Positions 1 to 9,000 of a DNA stretch of 48,978 nt are shown here, one piece after another. The notes below the pieces were generated by a model. It did not search any database, had not been told where the DNA came from, and was given only the letters and a program-made list of their open reading frames with translations. Every line of letters begins with the position of its first letter. Positions within the stretch are counted from its first letter, which is position 1. The stretch spans positions 1 through 48,978 of the forward strand of contig DIAJ01000006.1 in the NCBI GenBank assembly GCA_002415785.1. Reading direction: 5' to 3'. The DNA is from Flavobacteriales bacterium UBA5081. Lineage in GTDB: Bacteria > Bacteroidota > Bacteroidia > Flavobacteriales_E > Vicingaceae. The translations under genes and the position numbers were made by a program.

Positions 1-827
1 GAATATTCTCTTCGGCTTTTTCGTGTATAAAATTAGGTGTTTTCATTTTTAAACTAAGGTGTGGTCTTTTATTATTATAAGTATCTATGGATTCTTTGAT
101 TAACAATTGAAGTTCTTTCTGAGTATTACACTTATGAACTAAGAACTCTTGCTTAAGGATTCCATTTATTCTTTCTGCTAAAGCATTTTGATAACAGTCA
201 TATCCATCTGTCATCTGTCATAGATGATTTAATTCCATTCTTTCTTAATTCTTTTTGATAAATAGAAGAGCAATATTGAAGACCTCTATCAGAATGGTGA
301 ATTAGGACTTCTTTTGACTTTCTATTCTTAATAGCCATTTGAAGAGCCTTTACCACACTTTCTGCACTCATGTCATCACTTAATTGATAACCCATGATCT
401 TCCTGCTATAAGCATCTGTTACCAACGAAAGGTAATGGGTTCTCTCTCTGCTTTTAATATAAGTAATGTCACTTACAAAACATTCTTCTGGTTTTTGTGG
501 GAGATGGTCTTTTATCAAGTTTGGATATTTTTTCATCCAATGTTTAGAGTTTGTAGTTTTGGTGTAATTCTTCTTAGGTTTGATTAACATTGACTCACTT
601 CGTAAATAATCGAAAAAGCTATCTCTACCTATTTTAATTCCTAAGTGATTAAAATCTTCTTTTAAAAGATAATACAATTTACGTGTACCTATCCGAGGCA
701 TTTCTTTCCGTATTTGTAATACCAAAGGTTTTACTTGTGATAATACCTTTTGTCTTGCTTGGTAACGAGCTTTAGATTGATAGTAAGCTTGTCTGCTTAG
801 CCCAAACAACCAACAGCAACGACTCAA
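1..827 (-). pseudogene. IS3 transposase OrfB, frameshifted and cut by window edge
   Basis: This is the DDE integrase (rve) part of an IS3 transposase, starting inside the N-terminal HTH_21-like segment (SRQAYYQSK). The two catalytic aspartates are visible in FVSDITY and HHSDRGLQY. A tandem copy of GACAGAT at about 206-219 shifts the frame and stops translation after SSMTDDRWI. Removing one copy restores SSMTDGYDCYQNALAERING, which puts the catalytic glutamate exactly 35 residues after the second aspartate. The restored frame then runs open to base 1 (NNKRPHLSLKMKTPNF). The duplication therefore cuts the catalytic Glu from the protein. OrfB has no good start of its own: the first in-frame start is TTG at 827, as expected if it is made by frameshifting from orfA. 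Confidence 0.9.
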
Positions 828-829
828 AC

Positions 830-1222
830 TTAGCTCTTGCTTTTGTTTGATGTTTTCGATTGATTGGGCAAATACTTTTTTCTTATCGAAGTTCCATACT
901 GTTTATCTGAGACATCTATCATCTCATTTAACAGTTGATTCTTTAGCTTCTCATCTGAAAGTTCACGTTCTAATCGCTTTATTCTTTGAGCAGGCGTTTC
1001 TTTACTTTTTGGCATCTGGTGGAATTGTGGGTTTTTCCAGTCTAAGGTACCATGTTTTCGCAACCAAACAAGCACAGTACTTCTCCCTTGAATACCATAG
1101 GCTTTTTGTGCCTGTTTATAGGTCATATCGCCTTTTTCAACTTGAGAGATTACAGCTAGTTTAAAGCCTAAATTGTAATCTCGCTGACTGCGTTTCTTTT
1201 TTGATTCTCCTGAGGTTTTCAT
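830..1222 (-). CDS. IS3-family transposase OrfA
   Basis: A 130-residue protein with an N-terminal helix-turn-helix (about residues 12-60: FKLAVISQVEKGDMTYKQAQ, then GRSTVLVWLRKHG) and a C-terminal leucine-rich coiled coil (RIKRLERELSDEKLKNQLL). OrfA proteins bind the IS ends and dimerise with OrfAB. OrfA runs 8 residues past the last HTH/coiled-coil part before stopping at 830. OrfB continues in the -1 frame through an A_AAA_AAG heptamer. The gene appears intact. Confidence 0.88.
   Translation of the reverse strand: MKTSGESKKKRSQRDYNLGFKLAVISQVEKGDMTYKQAQKAYGIQGRSTVLVWLRKHGTLDWKNPQFHQMPKSKETPAQRIKRLERELSDEKLKNQLLNEMIDVSDKQYGTSIRKKYLPNQSKTSNKSKS
875..881 (-). promoter_or_regulatory. A_AAA_AAG slippery heptamer for -1 frameshifting
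   Basis: On the minus strand the heptamer AAAAAAG lies in orfA with its codons phased as A|AAA|AAG. A -1 slip leads directly into the frame (KVFAQSIENIKQKQ) that continues into OrfB. This is the usual arrangement for making the OrfAB transposase in IS3 elements. Frameshifting itself is inferred from the family. Confidence 0.75.
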
Positions 1223-1251
1223 AAATAAGTTGATTTTGTGTCAACTTATTT
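1223..1251. repeat. Perfect 11-bp hairpin abutting the orfA start codon
   Basis: AAATAAGTTGA (1223-1233) and TCAACTTATTT (1241-1251) are exact inverted repeats around a 7-base loop. On the orfA strand the stem ends at the base before the ATG (1222-1220). It lies inside the IS end. It could be a transposase binding site or could mask the orfA start in transcripts that read in from outside. Confidence 0.8.
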
Positions 1252-1273
1252 CAGGACGGGACACAATCTTATT

Positions 1274-1307
1274 AAAAGCCGAGTATTTCACGCTCGGCTT
1301 TTTTATT
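1274..1307 (+). terminator. Rho-independent terminator next to the IS
   Basis: A perfect 10-bp stem, AAAAGCCGAG (1274-1283) with CTCGGCTTTT (1293-1302), is followed on the plus strand by TTATTTT. It probably ended a plus-strand gene whose body lies on the other side of the IS. The stem's own A-run could make it work in both directions and shield 1410 from IS transcripts. Confidence 0.8.
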
Positions 1308-1396
1308 TTCCAATGGTTTGATTTTACCATATTTTATACGTTTCTTTATCAAACTAATTTACAATAGTTCACACCTAAATATTATAATTACTTCAC

Positions 1397-1404
1397 TATT
1401 TTTG
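1397..1404 (+). promoter_or_regulatory. -7 box TATTTTTG directly before the kinase gene
   Basis: This is an exact match to the Bacteroidota -7 consensus TAnnTTTG. It lies 5 nt before the ATG at 1410, so the transcript would begin at or next to the start codon. No clear TTTG -33 element is visible at the usual 17-23 nt distance. Confidence 0.5.
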
Positions 1405-1409
1405 CCAAG

Positions 1410-2456
1410 ATGATTGCATTTTCTAAACCTCTAAAAGTTTTAATCGTAGAAGACTCTCCCTCAGATGCTTTCCTAATTACTGAGTTTCTGGAGGAGGTTA
1501 AAGATGTTAATTATAATGTGCAACATTGCGAAACACTAAAGGAAGCCACGGAAAAGTTAGAAGAAGAAGATTTTGATGCGGTTTTAATCGACTATAATTT
1601 ACCGGATTCTAACGGAGCGAACCATCTTGAGCATATTTTTAAGAAGCACAATCATATCCCTTTTATTGTACTAACAGGTTTGGCTGATGAAATGGTTTCC
1701 ATTAATGCCTTAAACCGTGGTGCAAAGGACTACTTAATTAAAGGTGACTTTGATGCAAAACTCTTAAATCGTTCTATTTTATATGCCTTAGAGAGAAATC
1801 GACTTGAAGAAGAAACGGTAATCCGAATACTTGCAGCTCAGGACACAGAGAAGGAAAGAATAGCAAGAGATGTACACGATACTTTGGGGCAAAATCTCAC
1901 CTCAGCAAGTATGCAAATGCAAAGTTTGAAGAGCTTAGTGCCCGACGACAAAGAAGAAATTCATAGCAACATAGATGCTGCTTTAAAAAGCATAAATGAT
2001 GCTATTGCCGAAAGTAGAGGTATTTCTAGAAGTTTGATGCCACAAACTGTAAAGAAATTTGGTTTAGAAAGTGGTATAGAAAGTATTATAATGACTTTAA
2101 ACGATAAGTCAGAAACTCAGTTTGAACTGGAGAGCAATTTAGAGTTCACACGCTTTGAACAATCAAAAGAGCTCGCCTTATTCCGCATTGCCCAAGAAAG
2201 TATAAACAACATTTTAAAGTACGCAAAAGCCACACTAGTAGAAATAAAGCTTATTTTAGTAGAAAATCTTCTGTTAATGCAAATTGATGATAATGGTGTT
2301 GGATTTGACCTTGATGCAGTTGAGAATCAAAAAGGAATTGGCTTAGACTCCATTCGTACTCGAGCAAAGTCAATTGGGGCTAAATTAGAAATTAATTCAA
2401 AGGAAAATAAAGGAACATCAATTCGCGTAGTTACAGATATTAACGAAATGAACTAA
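1410..2456 (+). CDS. Hybrid REC-histidine kinase (HisKA_3 type)
   Basis: 348 residues. The N-terminal receiver domain (about 8-125) has acidic residues in IVEDSPSDAF, phospho-acceptor Asp in DAVLIDYNLPD and Lys in GAKDYLIKG. It is followed by a HisKA_3 dimerisation domain with His in ERIARDVHDTLGQNL (about 150-215) and a HATPase domain with the N-box in AQESINNILKYA, G1 in DDNGVGFD and G2 in GIGLDSIRTRA. There is no sensor domain and no membrane segment. It therefore likely acts in the cytoplasm and takes its input by phosphotransfer to its REC domain or from a partner. Its stop overlaps the start of the NarL-type regulator by one base (TAATG), so the two form a coupled pair. Confidence 0.93.
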   Translation: MIAFSKPLKVLIVEDSPSDAFLITEFLEEVKDVNYNVQHCETLKEATEKLEEEDFDAVLIDYNLPDSNGANHLEHIFKKHNHIPFIVLTGLADEMVSINALNRGAKDYLIKGDFDAKLLNRSILYALERNRLEEETVIRILAAQDTEKERIARDVHDTLGQNLTSASMQMQSLKSLVPDDKEEIHSNIDAALKSINDAIAESRGISRSLMPQTVKKFGLESGIESIIMTLNDKSETQFELESNLEFTRFEQSKELALFRIAQESINNILKYAKATLVEIKLILVENLLLMQIDDNGVGFDLDAVENQKGIGLDSIRTRAKSIGAKLEINSKENKGTSIRVVTDINEMN

Positions 2457-3121
2457 TGGAGAAGATTAAACTTATTATTGTTGACGACCACCAAGTGGTA
2501 AGAGATGGATTGAAGAAATACATTGGCAACGACGAAAACTTTGATTTAATTGGTGAAGCCGAAAATGGCAAAAAAGCATTAGATTTAATTGAAGAGCACG
2601 AAGTGGACATTGTTCTTTCTGACTTGAATATGCCGGAAATGGATGGCTTAGAATTAACTGAAAAAGTAATTAAAAACTACCCTGAATCTAAAGTTATTAT
2701 CTTAACGATGCTGGATGAGCCTCATTACATTAAACAATTAATGAGTTGTGGAGCTGAAGGATATCTATTTAAAAACAGCGGTGTTGAAGAAGTAAAAACT
2801 GCAATAAAAAAAGTTTTTAACGGAGAAACCTATATGAGTGATGAAGTAACTGAAAAACTTACTCAGTATGTTATTAAACGAAATCATACAAATCCTGAAA
2901 AGAAAAAATTTGGATTTCAAGCCAACCTTACCAAAAGAGAGTTAGAAATACTAGAGCTTGTTATTAAAGAATATACTAATCAAGAAATTGCAGATAAGCT
3001 TTTTATAAGTGTTAGAACAGTTGATGCTCACAAGAGAAACCTCATAGAAAAAACCGGTTCACGGAATATTGCAGGACTTGTAATGTATGCCATCACTCAT
3101 CAATTATTCGACAACCTCTAA
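2456..3121 (+). CDS. NarL/FixJ-family response regulator
   Basis: 221 residues. The receiver domain is residues 1-120 (acidic pair in IVDDHQVVRDG, phospho-acceptor Asp in IVLSDLNMPEMDG, Lys in GAEGYLFKN). The C-terminal LuxR-type HTH is at about 150-215 (LTKRELEILELVIKEYTNQE, then ISVRTVDAHKRNLIEKTG). HisKA_3 kinases normally pair with this regulator class, and the one-base overlap makes the upstream kinase the obvious partner. It should be a DNA-binding transcription factor. Targets are unknown, though the PorP/SprF operon downstream is a candidate. Confidence 0.95.
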   Translation: MEKIKLIIVDDHQVVRDGLKKYIGNDENFDLIGEAENGKKALDLIEEHEVDIVLSDLNMPEMDGLELTEKVIKNYPESKVIILTMLDEPHYIKQLMSCGAEGYLFKNSGVEEVKTAIKKVFNGETYMSDEVTEKLTQYVIKRNHTNPEKKKFGFQANLTKRELEILELVIKEYTNQEIADKLFISVRTVDAHKRNLIEKTGSRNIAGLVMYAITHQLFDNL

Positions 3122-3243
3122 AACCTACAATAGGTAGAACTATTACTTCTTTAGGCGTTTTCCCTAATTTTCTTCTATAACACATTCCTATAGCTTTTAG
3201 ACGCAAAAGCCACTGACCTTTGTCCCGAACAAAGAAGGTTAAA

Positions 3244-3768
3244 ATGCGTCAACTAAATTCAATATTTATTCTAATCTTACTCCTAAGCTTTAGTAAGCTA
3301 CTTAGAGCGCAAAATGATTATCAAGAATTTAAATTATTTGGGCAAATCTTTCACAAAGAAACTACTATCAAAGATGTTTCCGTTAAGGTCAGTTTAAATG
3401 ATTCTATCATTTACACAGATGAAAGCAACTTTAACGGAAAGTTCAAATTAAAGTTGGTGACCAACAAAAGTTATCGAATTGACTTTAGTAAAGATAAATA
3501 TATAACAAAGACCGTAATAGTTAATATTTATTCTCAAGACAGTACAGAAATTAAACCATTTGCTTTTGATATTGAACTTGTTCAGCAAAGAGATTTTAGG
3601 TATGTAGAAGTACCCGGTGACTTAGGAAAGGTTGCCCACTTGTACTACGATGAAGAGAAAGAAGCTCTTAGCTGGGATAAACAGTACACTCAAGAAGCAC
3701 ACGAAACGATTAAGAATTTACAAGAATTAAACAAAGCTAAACGCTATGAAAAGTATTCTAGATTTTGA
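3244..3768 (+). CDS. Secreted protein with carboxypeptidase-regulatory-like domain
   Basis: 174 residues from the ATG at 3244. An upstream in-frame TTG at 3220 would put charged residues before the signal peptide and is less likely. The signal peptide is MRQLNSIFILILLLSF..LLRAQ. After it comes a beta-rich segment (FKLFGQIFHKETTIKDVSVK, then ESNFNGKFKLKLV..YRIDFSKDKYITK) that fits the CarboxypepD_reg-like fold common in Bacteroidota envelope proteins. The C-terminus is charged and helical. It is first of three genes leading to PorP/SprF and overlaps the next gene by 23 nt. Exact function unknown. Confidence 0.75.
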   Translation: MRQLNSIFILILLLSFSKLLRAQNDYQEFKLFGQIFHKETTIKDVSVKVSLNDSIIYTDESNFNGKFKLKLVTNKSYRIDFSKDKYITKTVIVNIYSQDSTEIKPFAFDIELVQQRDFRYVEVPGDLGKVAHLYYDEEKEALSWDKQYTQEAHETIKNLQELNKAKRYEKYSRF

Positions 3769-4603
3769 AAAAGCTCGAAAAGAGTCTGAAGAAAAGAAGA
3801 ACAAAAATGTAAATAGTGCATTTATGAGCATTGACCAGGTGCTCACACAGTTGGATATTCTTTTAAATGAAAATGAAGATTTAGACGGCATTTTCTTCTT
3901 GAAAAACAGAAGTGCTCTAATGCAAGATAATCCTGTGGCTTATGTTGCCAACTTTAAGGGAAAAGAAGAATATACTAAGCTTTTGTTAAATCAGAAAATC
4001 AAATACGCTGATTTCCCAAGATGGAGAAACATATTAGCAAATGATGATTTAGCTGAGATTGAACTTTTAGCTAACTCACAAGAGCCATTCCTTTTTGAAG
4101 ATGACAAAAGTTTTTTAATCTCCGCAGTTAAAGAAGAAAGGTTTAATTGGGGAATGTTGGTGGCCTTTGCTCCTAAGGGTAAAATATGGACAAAGAACCA
4201 ATTAAAACTAATAAAGTCTTTTAGCAAGTTACTTTGCTCAGCCTTGCATTATTTCCACCAACAAGAGAAAGATGCATTTCTTCGTCAAACTTCAATCGCA
4301 AAAGACAATAAGCGTCAGTTAATTATTGAAAAATTAGAACAACGTTTAGAAAAGAAAAATCAGCTCATTGAAAAACTAAAACAAGGGAAAATAGGCAATA
4401 AAACTGAGGCTACTTTCAGCTGGAAGACTGAACAAGAAAACAAGATTGAATACGACGAAGTGTGGGTAACGGTACACGGTTTTAAGAATGGTGAAAGAGA
4501 TCCAATTATTAGTAAGTGGGAGAAGGTAACAGATAATGAAACACTTCAAAAAGTTAATGAACTCTTCTTGAAAAAAGAGCATAAAGAATCAATAGCCGGT
4601 TAA
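3746..4603 (+). CDS. Cytosolic protein of unknown function, GAF-like with coiled coil
   Basis: 285 residues without a signal peptide or membrane segment. Residues about 20-170 have the alternating pattern of a GAF-like fold (LDGIFFLKN, FLISAVKEERFNWGMLVAFA, WTKNQLKLIKSFSKLLCSAL). A basic coiled coil follows (about 190-215, KRQLIIEKLEQRLEKKNQLI), then a 60-residue tail. I do not recognise the family with certainty. It overlaps the 3' end of the preceding secreted-protein gene and its stop touches the PorP/SprF start, so it is probably co-translated. Its cytosolic position between two envelope proteins suggests a regulatory or assembly role. Confidence 0.7.
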   Translation: MKSILDFEKARKESEEKKNKNVNSAFMSIDQVLTQLDILLNENEDLDGIFFLKNRSALMQDNPVAYVANFKGKEEYTKLLLNQKIKYADFPRWRNILANDDLAEIELLANSQEPFLFEDDKSFLISAVKEERFNWGMLVAFAPKGKIWTKNQLKLIKSFSKLLCSALHYFHQQEKDAFLRQTSIAKDNKRQLIIEKLEQRLEKKNQLIEKLKQGKIGNKTEATFSWKTEQENKIEYDEVWVTVHGFKNGERDPIISKWEKVTDNETLQKVNELFLKKEHKESIAG

Positions 4604-5566
4604 ATGAGTCGCCTGATTACCATATTTATTTTTGTGTTAATGGCATCAAAAGCAACTGCTCAAGATCCAATTTTTTCTCAGTATTATGTAAATGGAATTT
4701 ATGTAAACCCTGCCATGAATGCAATTAATGACTACACAAAAGTTTCTATGCAATATAGGAATCAATGGACAGGCAACTCATACAATTACTCTACTTATAA
4801 CGCAGCATTGGAACTCCCTATAAACAATACGAACAGTTCTTTTGGAGCAATCGCTACATCAGATGAAACGAGAAGCGCTTTATTAAATCATACTAGCTTT
4901 TCATTAGTATATGCTTATAAATTTAAGTTAAACGGAAAATGGATGGCACAAACCGCCCTTCAAGCAGGAATGGGACAGAATCGATTAGAAAATGATTTAA
5001 TTTTTGAAGACCAATTGAGCCTAGAAGGACCGACAGCAGAACATTCAGCGGAAAACTTTGCTAGTGAAAACCTTGTTTACCCTGATTTTAGTAGTGGAAT
5101 AATGCTATTTTCAAAAGACTATTATTTTGGAGCAGCAATTCACCACTTAAATCGCCCTAATCAAGCTTTTCGCGATTCTTATGCAAGAAGGTTAGAAAGG
5201 AAATACACTTTTAATGGAGGAGCAAAATTTTCAAAAGATAAGTTAGGTAGAGTCAATCAATACTACTCGCCCAACTTTATTGTACAAATTCAAGGTAATA
5301 GCAACAGTGTAAGTCTAGGTAATTATTTTAAATATCACAGTTTAACAGCGGGGCTTTGGTACAGATGGAAAGATGCAATGGTAATTGGGTTAGGCTTGGA
5401 GCTAGACAATTTTAGATTTGCTTACTCTGCTGATTTCAATATCGGCAATAATCCGGCTTCTGCTCTATCGCATGAAGTATCCATTGCCATTCTTTTTACT
5501 CAAAAGTCCAAAGGGCACAACCAAAATTATTACAATAAGGCACTTAGTTTTTGCCCCACTTTCTAA
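4604..5566 (+). CDS. PorP/SprF-family type IX secretion membrane protein
   Basis: 320 residues: a signal peptide (ending ..ASKATAQ) then the family hallmark DPIFSQYYVNGIYVNPAMNA and a series of amphipathic beta strands of an outer-membrane barrel. Length matches the family (about 300-340). In flavobacteria SprF-like proteins are needed for secretion or anchoring of cargo with type B C-terminal domains. A type B domain is encoded nearby on the other strand (11288-11710). The start codon directly follows the stop of the previous gene (TAAATG). Confidence 0.92.
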   Translation: MSRLITIFIFVLMASKATAQDPIFSQYYVNGIYVNPAMNAINDYTKVSMQYRNQWTGNSYNYSTYNAALELPINNTNSSFGAIATSDETRSALLNHTSFSLVYAYKFKLNGKWMAQTALQAGMGQNRLENDLIFEDQLSLEGPTAEHSAENFASENLVYPDFSSGIMLFSKDYYFGAAIHHLNRPNQAFRDSYARRLERKYTFNGGAKFSKDKLGRVNQYYSPNFIVQIQGNSNSVSLGNYFKYHSLTAGLWYRWKDAMVIGLGLELDNFRFAYSADFNIGNNPASALSHEVSIAILFTQKSKGHNQNYYNKALSFCPTF

Positions 5567-5609
5567 TTCAATTTTTAAATAAAATTAATTTAATTTCATT
5601 CAGGTTAGC

Positions 5610-6014
5610 ATGTCTTACCAAATCAATTATCTTCAAGAAGAAGATTATCTAATTGCAGAAGTAACAGGAAATAGAGAAAAAGATACTGAGGCACAGTATG
5701 CCTTGGAAGCATTAGCTCAAATTTCAGAAGCTTGTAAAAGTCACAAACTTTCAAAAGTGGTTGCAGTATGGAACATCAAAGGAGCTATGAGACCAGACCA
5801 GGCTTTGATCCTAATATCAAACTTAAAAAAATACAAGTGGAGTAAAGACTTTGTAACTGCTTCGGTTCACCCCTACAAAGATAACTTTGAGAGCCACCAA
5901 TATACTGTAAAGGTTGCCAAAACGCTCAATTGGAACATTCACTTTTTTCAAAGCATTGATGAAGCTAAAATGTGGATTCGAAAAATTAGCACTTCTGATA
6001 TTTTGGCAAATTAG
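5610..6014 (+). CDS. STAS/SpoIIAA-like protein
   Basis: 134 residues, soluble. The order of strands and helices, the N-terminal YLIAEVTGNR strand, the central KLSKVVAVWNIKG, and the C-terminal FQSIDEAKMWIRK (compare the usual 'eAlaWL' ending) fit the SpoIIAA-like/STAS fold. Such proteins often act as binding or scaffold modules. It follows the PorP/SprF gene by 43 nt and its end is only 20 bp from the convergent giant gene, with no clear terminator between them. Confidence 0.55.
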   Translation: MSYQINYLQEEDYLIAEVTGNREKDTEAQYALEALAQISEACKSHKLSKVVAVWNIKGAMRPDQALILISNLKKYKWSKDFVTASVHPYKDNFESHQYTVKVAKTLNWNIHFFQSIDEAKMWIRKISTSDILAN

Positions 6015-6034
6015 CTTTTCAGAAAATCATTTTA

Positions 6035-9000
6035 CTAATCCGCAAACTTAAACTCGGCGCCAAACTCTTCTTTATCAAGCTGCTTAATTGCTTTCCAGTC
6101 GCCATTGGGCAATTGTTGCTGTATTAAGTAATAATCAACCCCGGACTTTAGTCCCTTAACTTTAGTCCATCTTAGTTTGATCAGCTCTCCTTCTTGATCT
6201 ATTTTTAAATAAATAGAAGCAAATGCACCTTCAATATTGTATTTTCTCTTACAACTATTGACTAAAGATAACTCATATTCAGCCGGTTGACTATTTAATT
6301 GTGGATTTTCATCTAAATAAGAAGTGGAGGTAAGCGGCAAGTTTTCAATAATACTATAACTACCACGACTGTTTTTCTTACTCAAATAAAGACTATTTGC
6401 AATTTCATTCGCTTGTGAAAGTGACTCCCACTCTAACAACACTTGCTTTTCATTAACAACGGAAATTCGCTTTAATTCAACATTGAAGGTGTCAACTAAG
6501 TCATTCGGAAGTACATTAACCGTATCACTCCAAACACTGTAATCATCTTTTTCTGAAAGTAGTTTTACCCAATAAAGATATATTTCCGGACAGAGTATAG
6601 TAGAATCAACAAATGTTAGCTTTGAAGTATCATTAATACCAATCAGTTGATAAGAATTTGCACCCCATTTTTTACGATATACTTCATAACGAAGTCTACC
6701 TTCAATAGGATAGTCTGTCCAATTTAACACAATATGGTTGCTCTCTTTTCTAACACTCAAATCAATTGAACAGTAAGCGGGAATTTGTTCAACAATCGAT
6801 TGATCTGAACAATATTTAACTACTTCAATTTTAAAACACTGTTGGCTTTCCAAAGCTGAACGAAAACTAATTTGATAGGATGATTCATTCTGATTCCAAA
6901 CTTTTACAAAGGGTTCAAAATCTCCGGCACTATTCTTTCGATAGATCTGATAATACTTGAAATTAAAACTATTGCTTTCCTCCCACTCTATTGTCCAATC
7001 TCCAAACTCACTTCTACTAACTCTTTTTACAATTGGATAATCATTGACCTCTTTTTCATAAATTCTTAAATGATCTTCCTTGAAAGAAGTATCACTACAA
7101 CCATTGGCATTTTCTACAATTAAGTTAATGTCATATAAACTTTGTTCATTAAATTCAATTAAAGTGTCTTCTGCATTAAATGTCATGTTATTTAGCGACC
7201 AGGTATAAGTTGGCTGCTCAAGTTCAGAACTATGATTTCTGAAAGCAATTTTTGCAGGTATGCAACCATAAGTTGAGTCTAAAGAAAATGAAGCAATTGG
7301 TTTTCGCATTAATCTGATTTCTTTTGATAAATTTTCCACACAACCAGCTGTATCATTCACAACTAAGCTAACTGTATACTTTTTCACATCATTGTATACA
7401 TGTCTTGGATTTCTATCTGTAGTTGTACTTCCATCACCGAAAAACCACCTTCTGTTAGCAACTCTTTTAGACAAATCAATAAACTCTACTTCTGAAGCAC
7501 CACAAAAAACACTGTCGCTCATACTAAAAGCTATTTCCGGTGTATTTATATTAAATCGTTTAGTTTTAACTAAAGTATCAGTGCAGGAAAATCCATTATC
7601 AGCTATTAAATTCACATCAAAGACACCAGCTTTATGATAAACGTGAATCGGTTGCTCTTTAGAGGACGTTTTACTATCGCCAAAACTCCAATGATAATTA
7701 ACAGCCCCTTCACTATTGTTATCAAAAACTGCCATGTGAGGTGCGCAAGCATTAGCGTCTGCATTTGTTATAAAATCAGCTTTAACACTTCCGGCGACTA
7801 CTGCATTTTCAATAACTGATGTATCATAACAACCTTCTACAGATTGAGTAATCAAAGTTAAATTGTATGTTCCCGGAACTGCGTATGTGTGAATAGGAAA
7901 CTGCTGATTCGAAGAACTTCCATCACCAAAATCCCAGAAGAATGAAGTGACATTTTTTGTAGAATCAGAAAACTGAATTTGCAAAGGTACACAACCTTCC
8001 CATCGATCTGCTTGTGGACTTGCTTGATGTGTTTTAATCGCATTTTTACTCACAGTTGCTTCACAACCATTTGTATCTATAATAGTTAAAATTTGGTTTT
8101 CAGGCTCAATATTAAAAGTATGTTGCGGATTCTGCTGAATAGAGGAATCTCCATCTCCAAACTTCCACTTCCAACTAACTGCCGCTTTGCTTAAATCTAA
8201 AAAATCTGCATCAATCGGTAAACAAAAACTATTTTGCTGCACCTCAAAGTCAGCTACAGCCTTATTTACAAGCACATTTCGCACACTTGAATAGTCAACA
8301 CAACCATCCTTCTCTGCTAATAACTGTAGCTTGAATAGCCCTGAATCTAAGTAACGATAATTTGGGTCTTTTTCAAACAATGTATCCCCATTTCCTAAAA
8401 TCCATTTGTAATTACTTGCTCCAGTTGAAAAGTTTGTAATATTAAAATCATAAAAATCACAAGCCTCCGGTACATCATTAAAAACAAACTTAGCCTTTGG
8501 GTCACTAATCACTAAAACTTTAGGAGAAGTGAATGTTTTATAGCAATTACTGCTATCGTATGCTCTAATTTGAACTGTAAATCGTCCTGTGTCTTCAGCT
8601 ATAAACTGAACAGTATCTCCAAGAATTTCTTGACTTCCAATCTTCCAAATGTACGAGTCATAACTGTTAACATTAGAAGCAAAAGTAATGGTGTCCCCCA
8701 AACACAGCTGACTTTCAAAGTCAAAATAAGGGTTTGGACTACCAAGCGAAATGTTTTGATAACTCTTATCAAAACAGCCTCGATTATCTTTGGCAATTAA
8801 TTCAATAAGCTCGTTAGAAGCTTGATTATAATTCACTTTCGGATTTTCGATAAATGACATTCCGGCACTCCCAAGATTCCATTCATAATTTGTTGCAAAA
8901 GAGGAATTGTTTATAAACTCCACCTCACTATTATTACAAGCATTTACTGTTAAAAAATTAAAGTCTGAAATGGGGTCGCCAAGCTGAACATAATTTACAT

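Larger units (their letters stand above)
1..1263 (-). mobile_element. IS3-family insertion sequence, partial at window edge
   Basis: OrfA and OrfB of an IS3-type element are read on the minus strand. The upstream end is set near 1263 by the sequence TGTCCCGTCCTGAAATA (minus strand, 1247-1263), which lies just outside orfA and directly beside a host terminator. The other end lies before base 1, so target duplications cannot be checked. The transposase is frameshifted, so this copy looks inactive. Family and boundary are inferred from the proteins and the end-like motif. Confidence 0.85.

Noticed and set aside
6015..6034. Terminator between the convergent STAS-like and PKD genes
   Set aside because: Only a short TTTT/AAAA pairing is seen; no stable stem.
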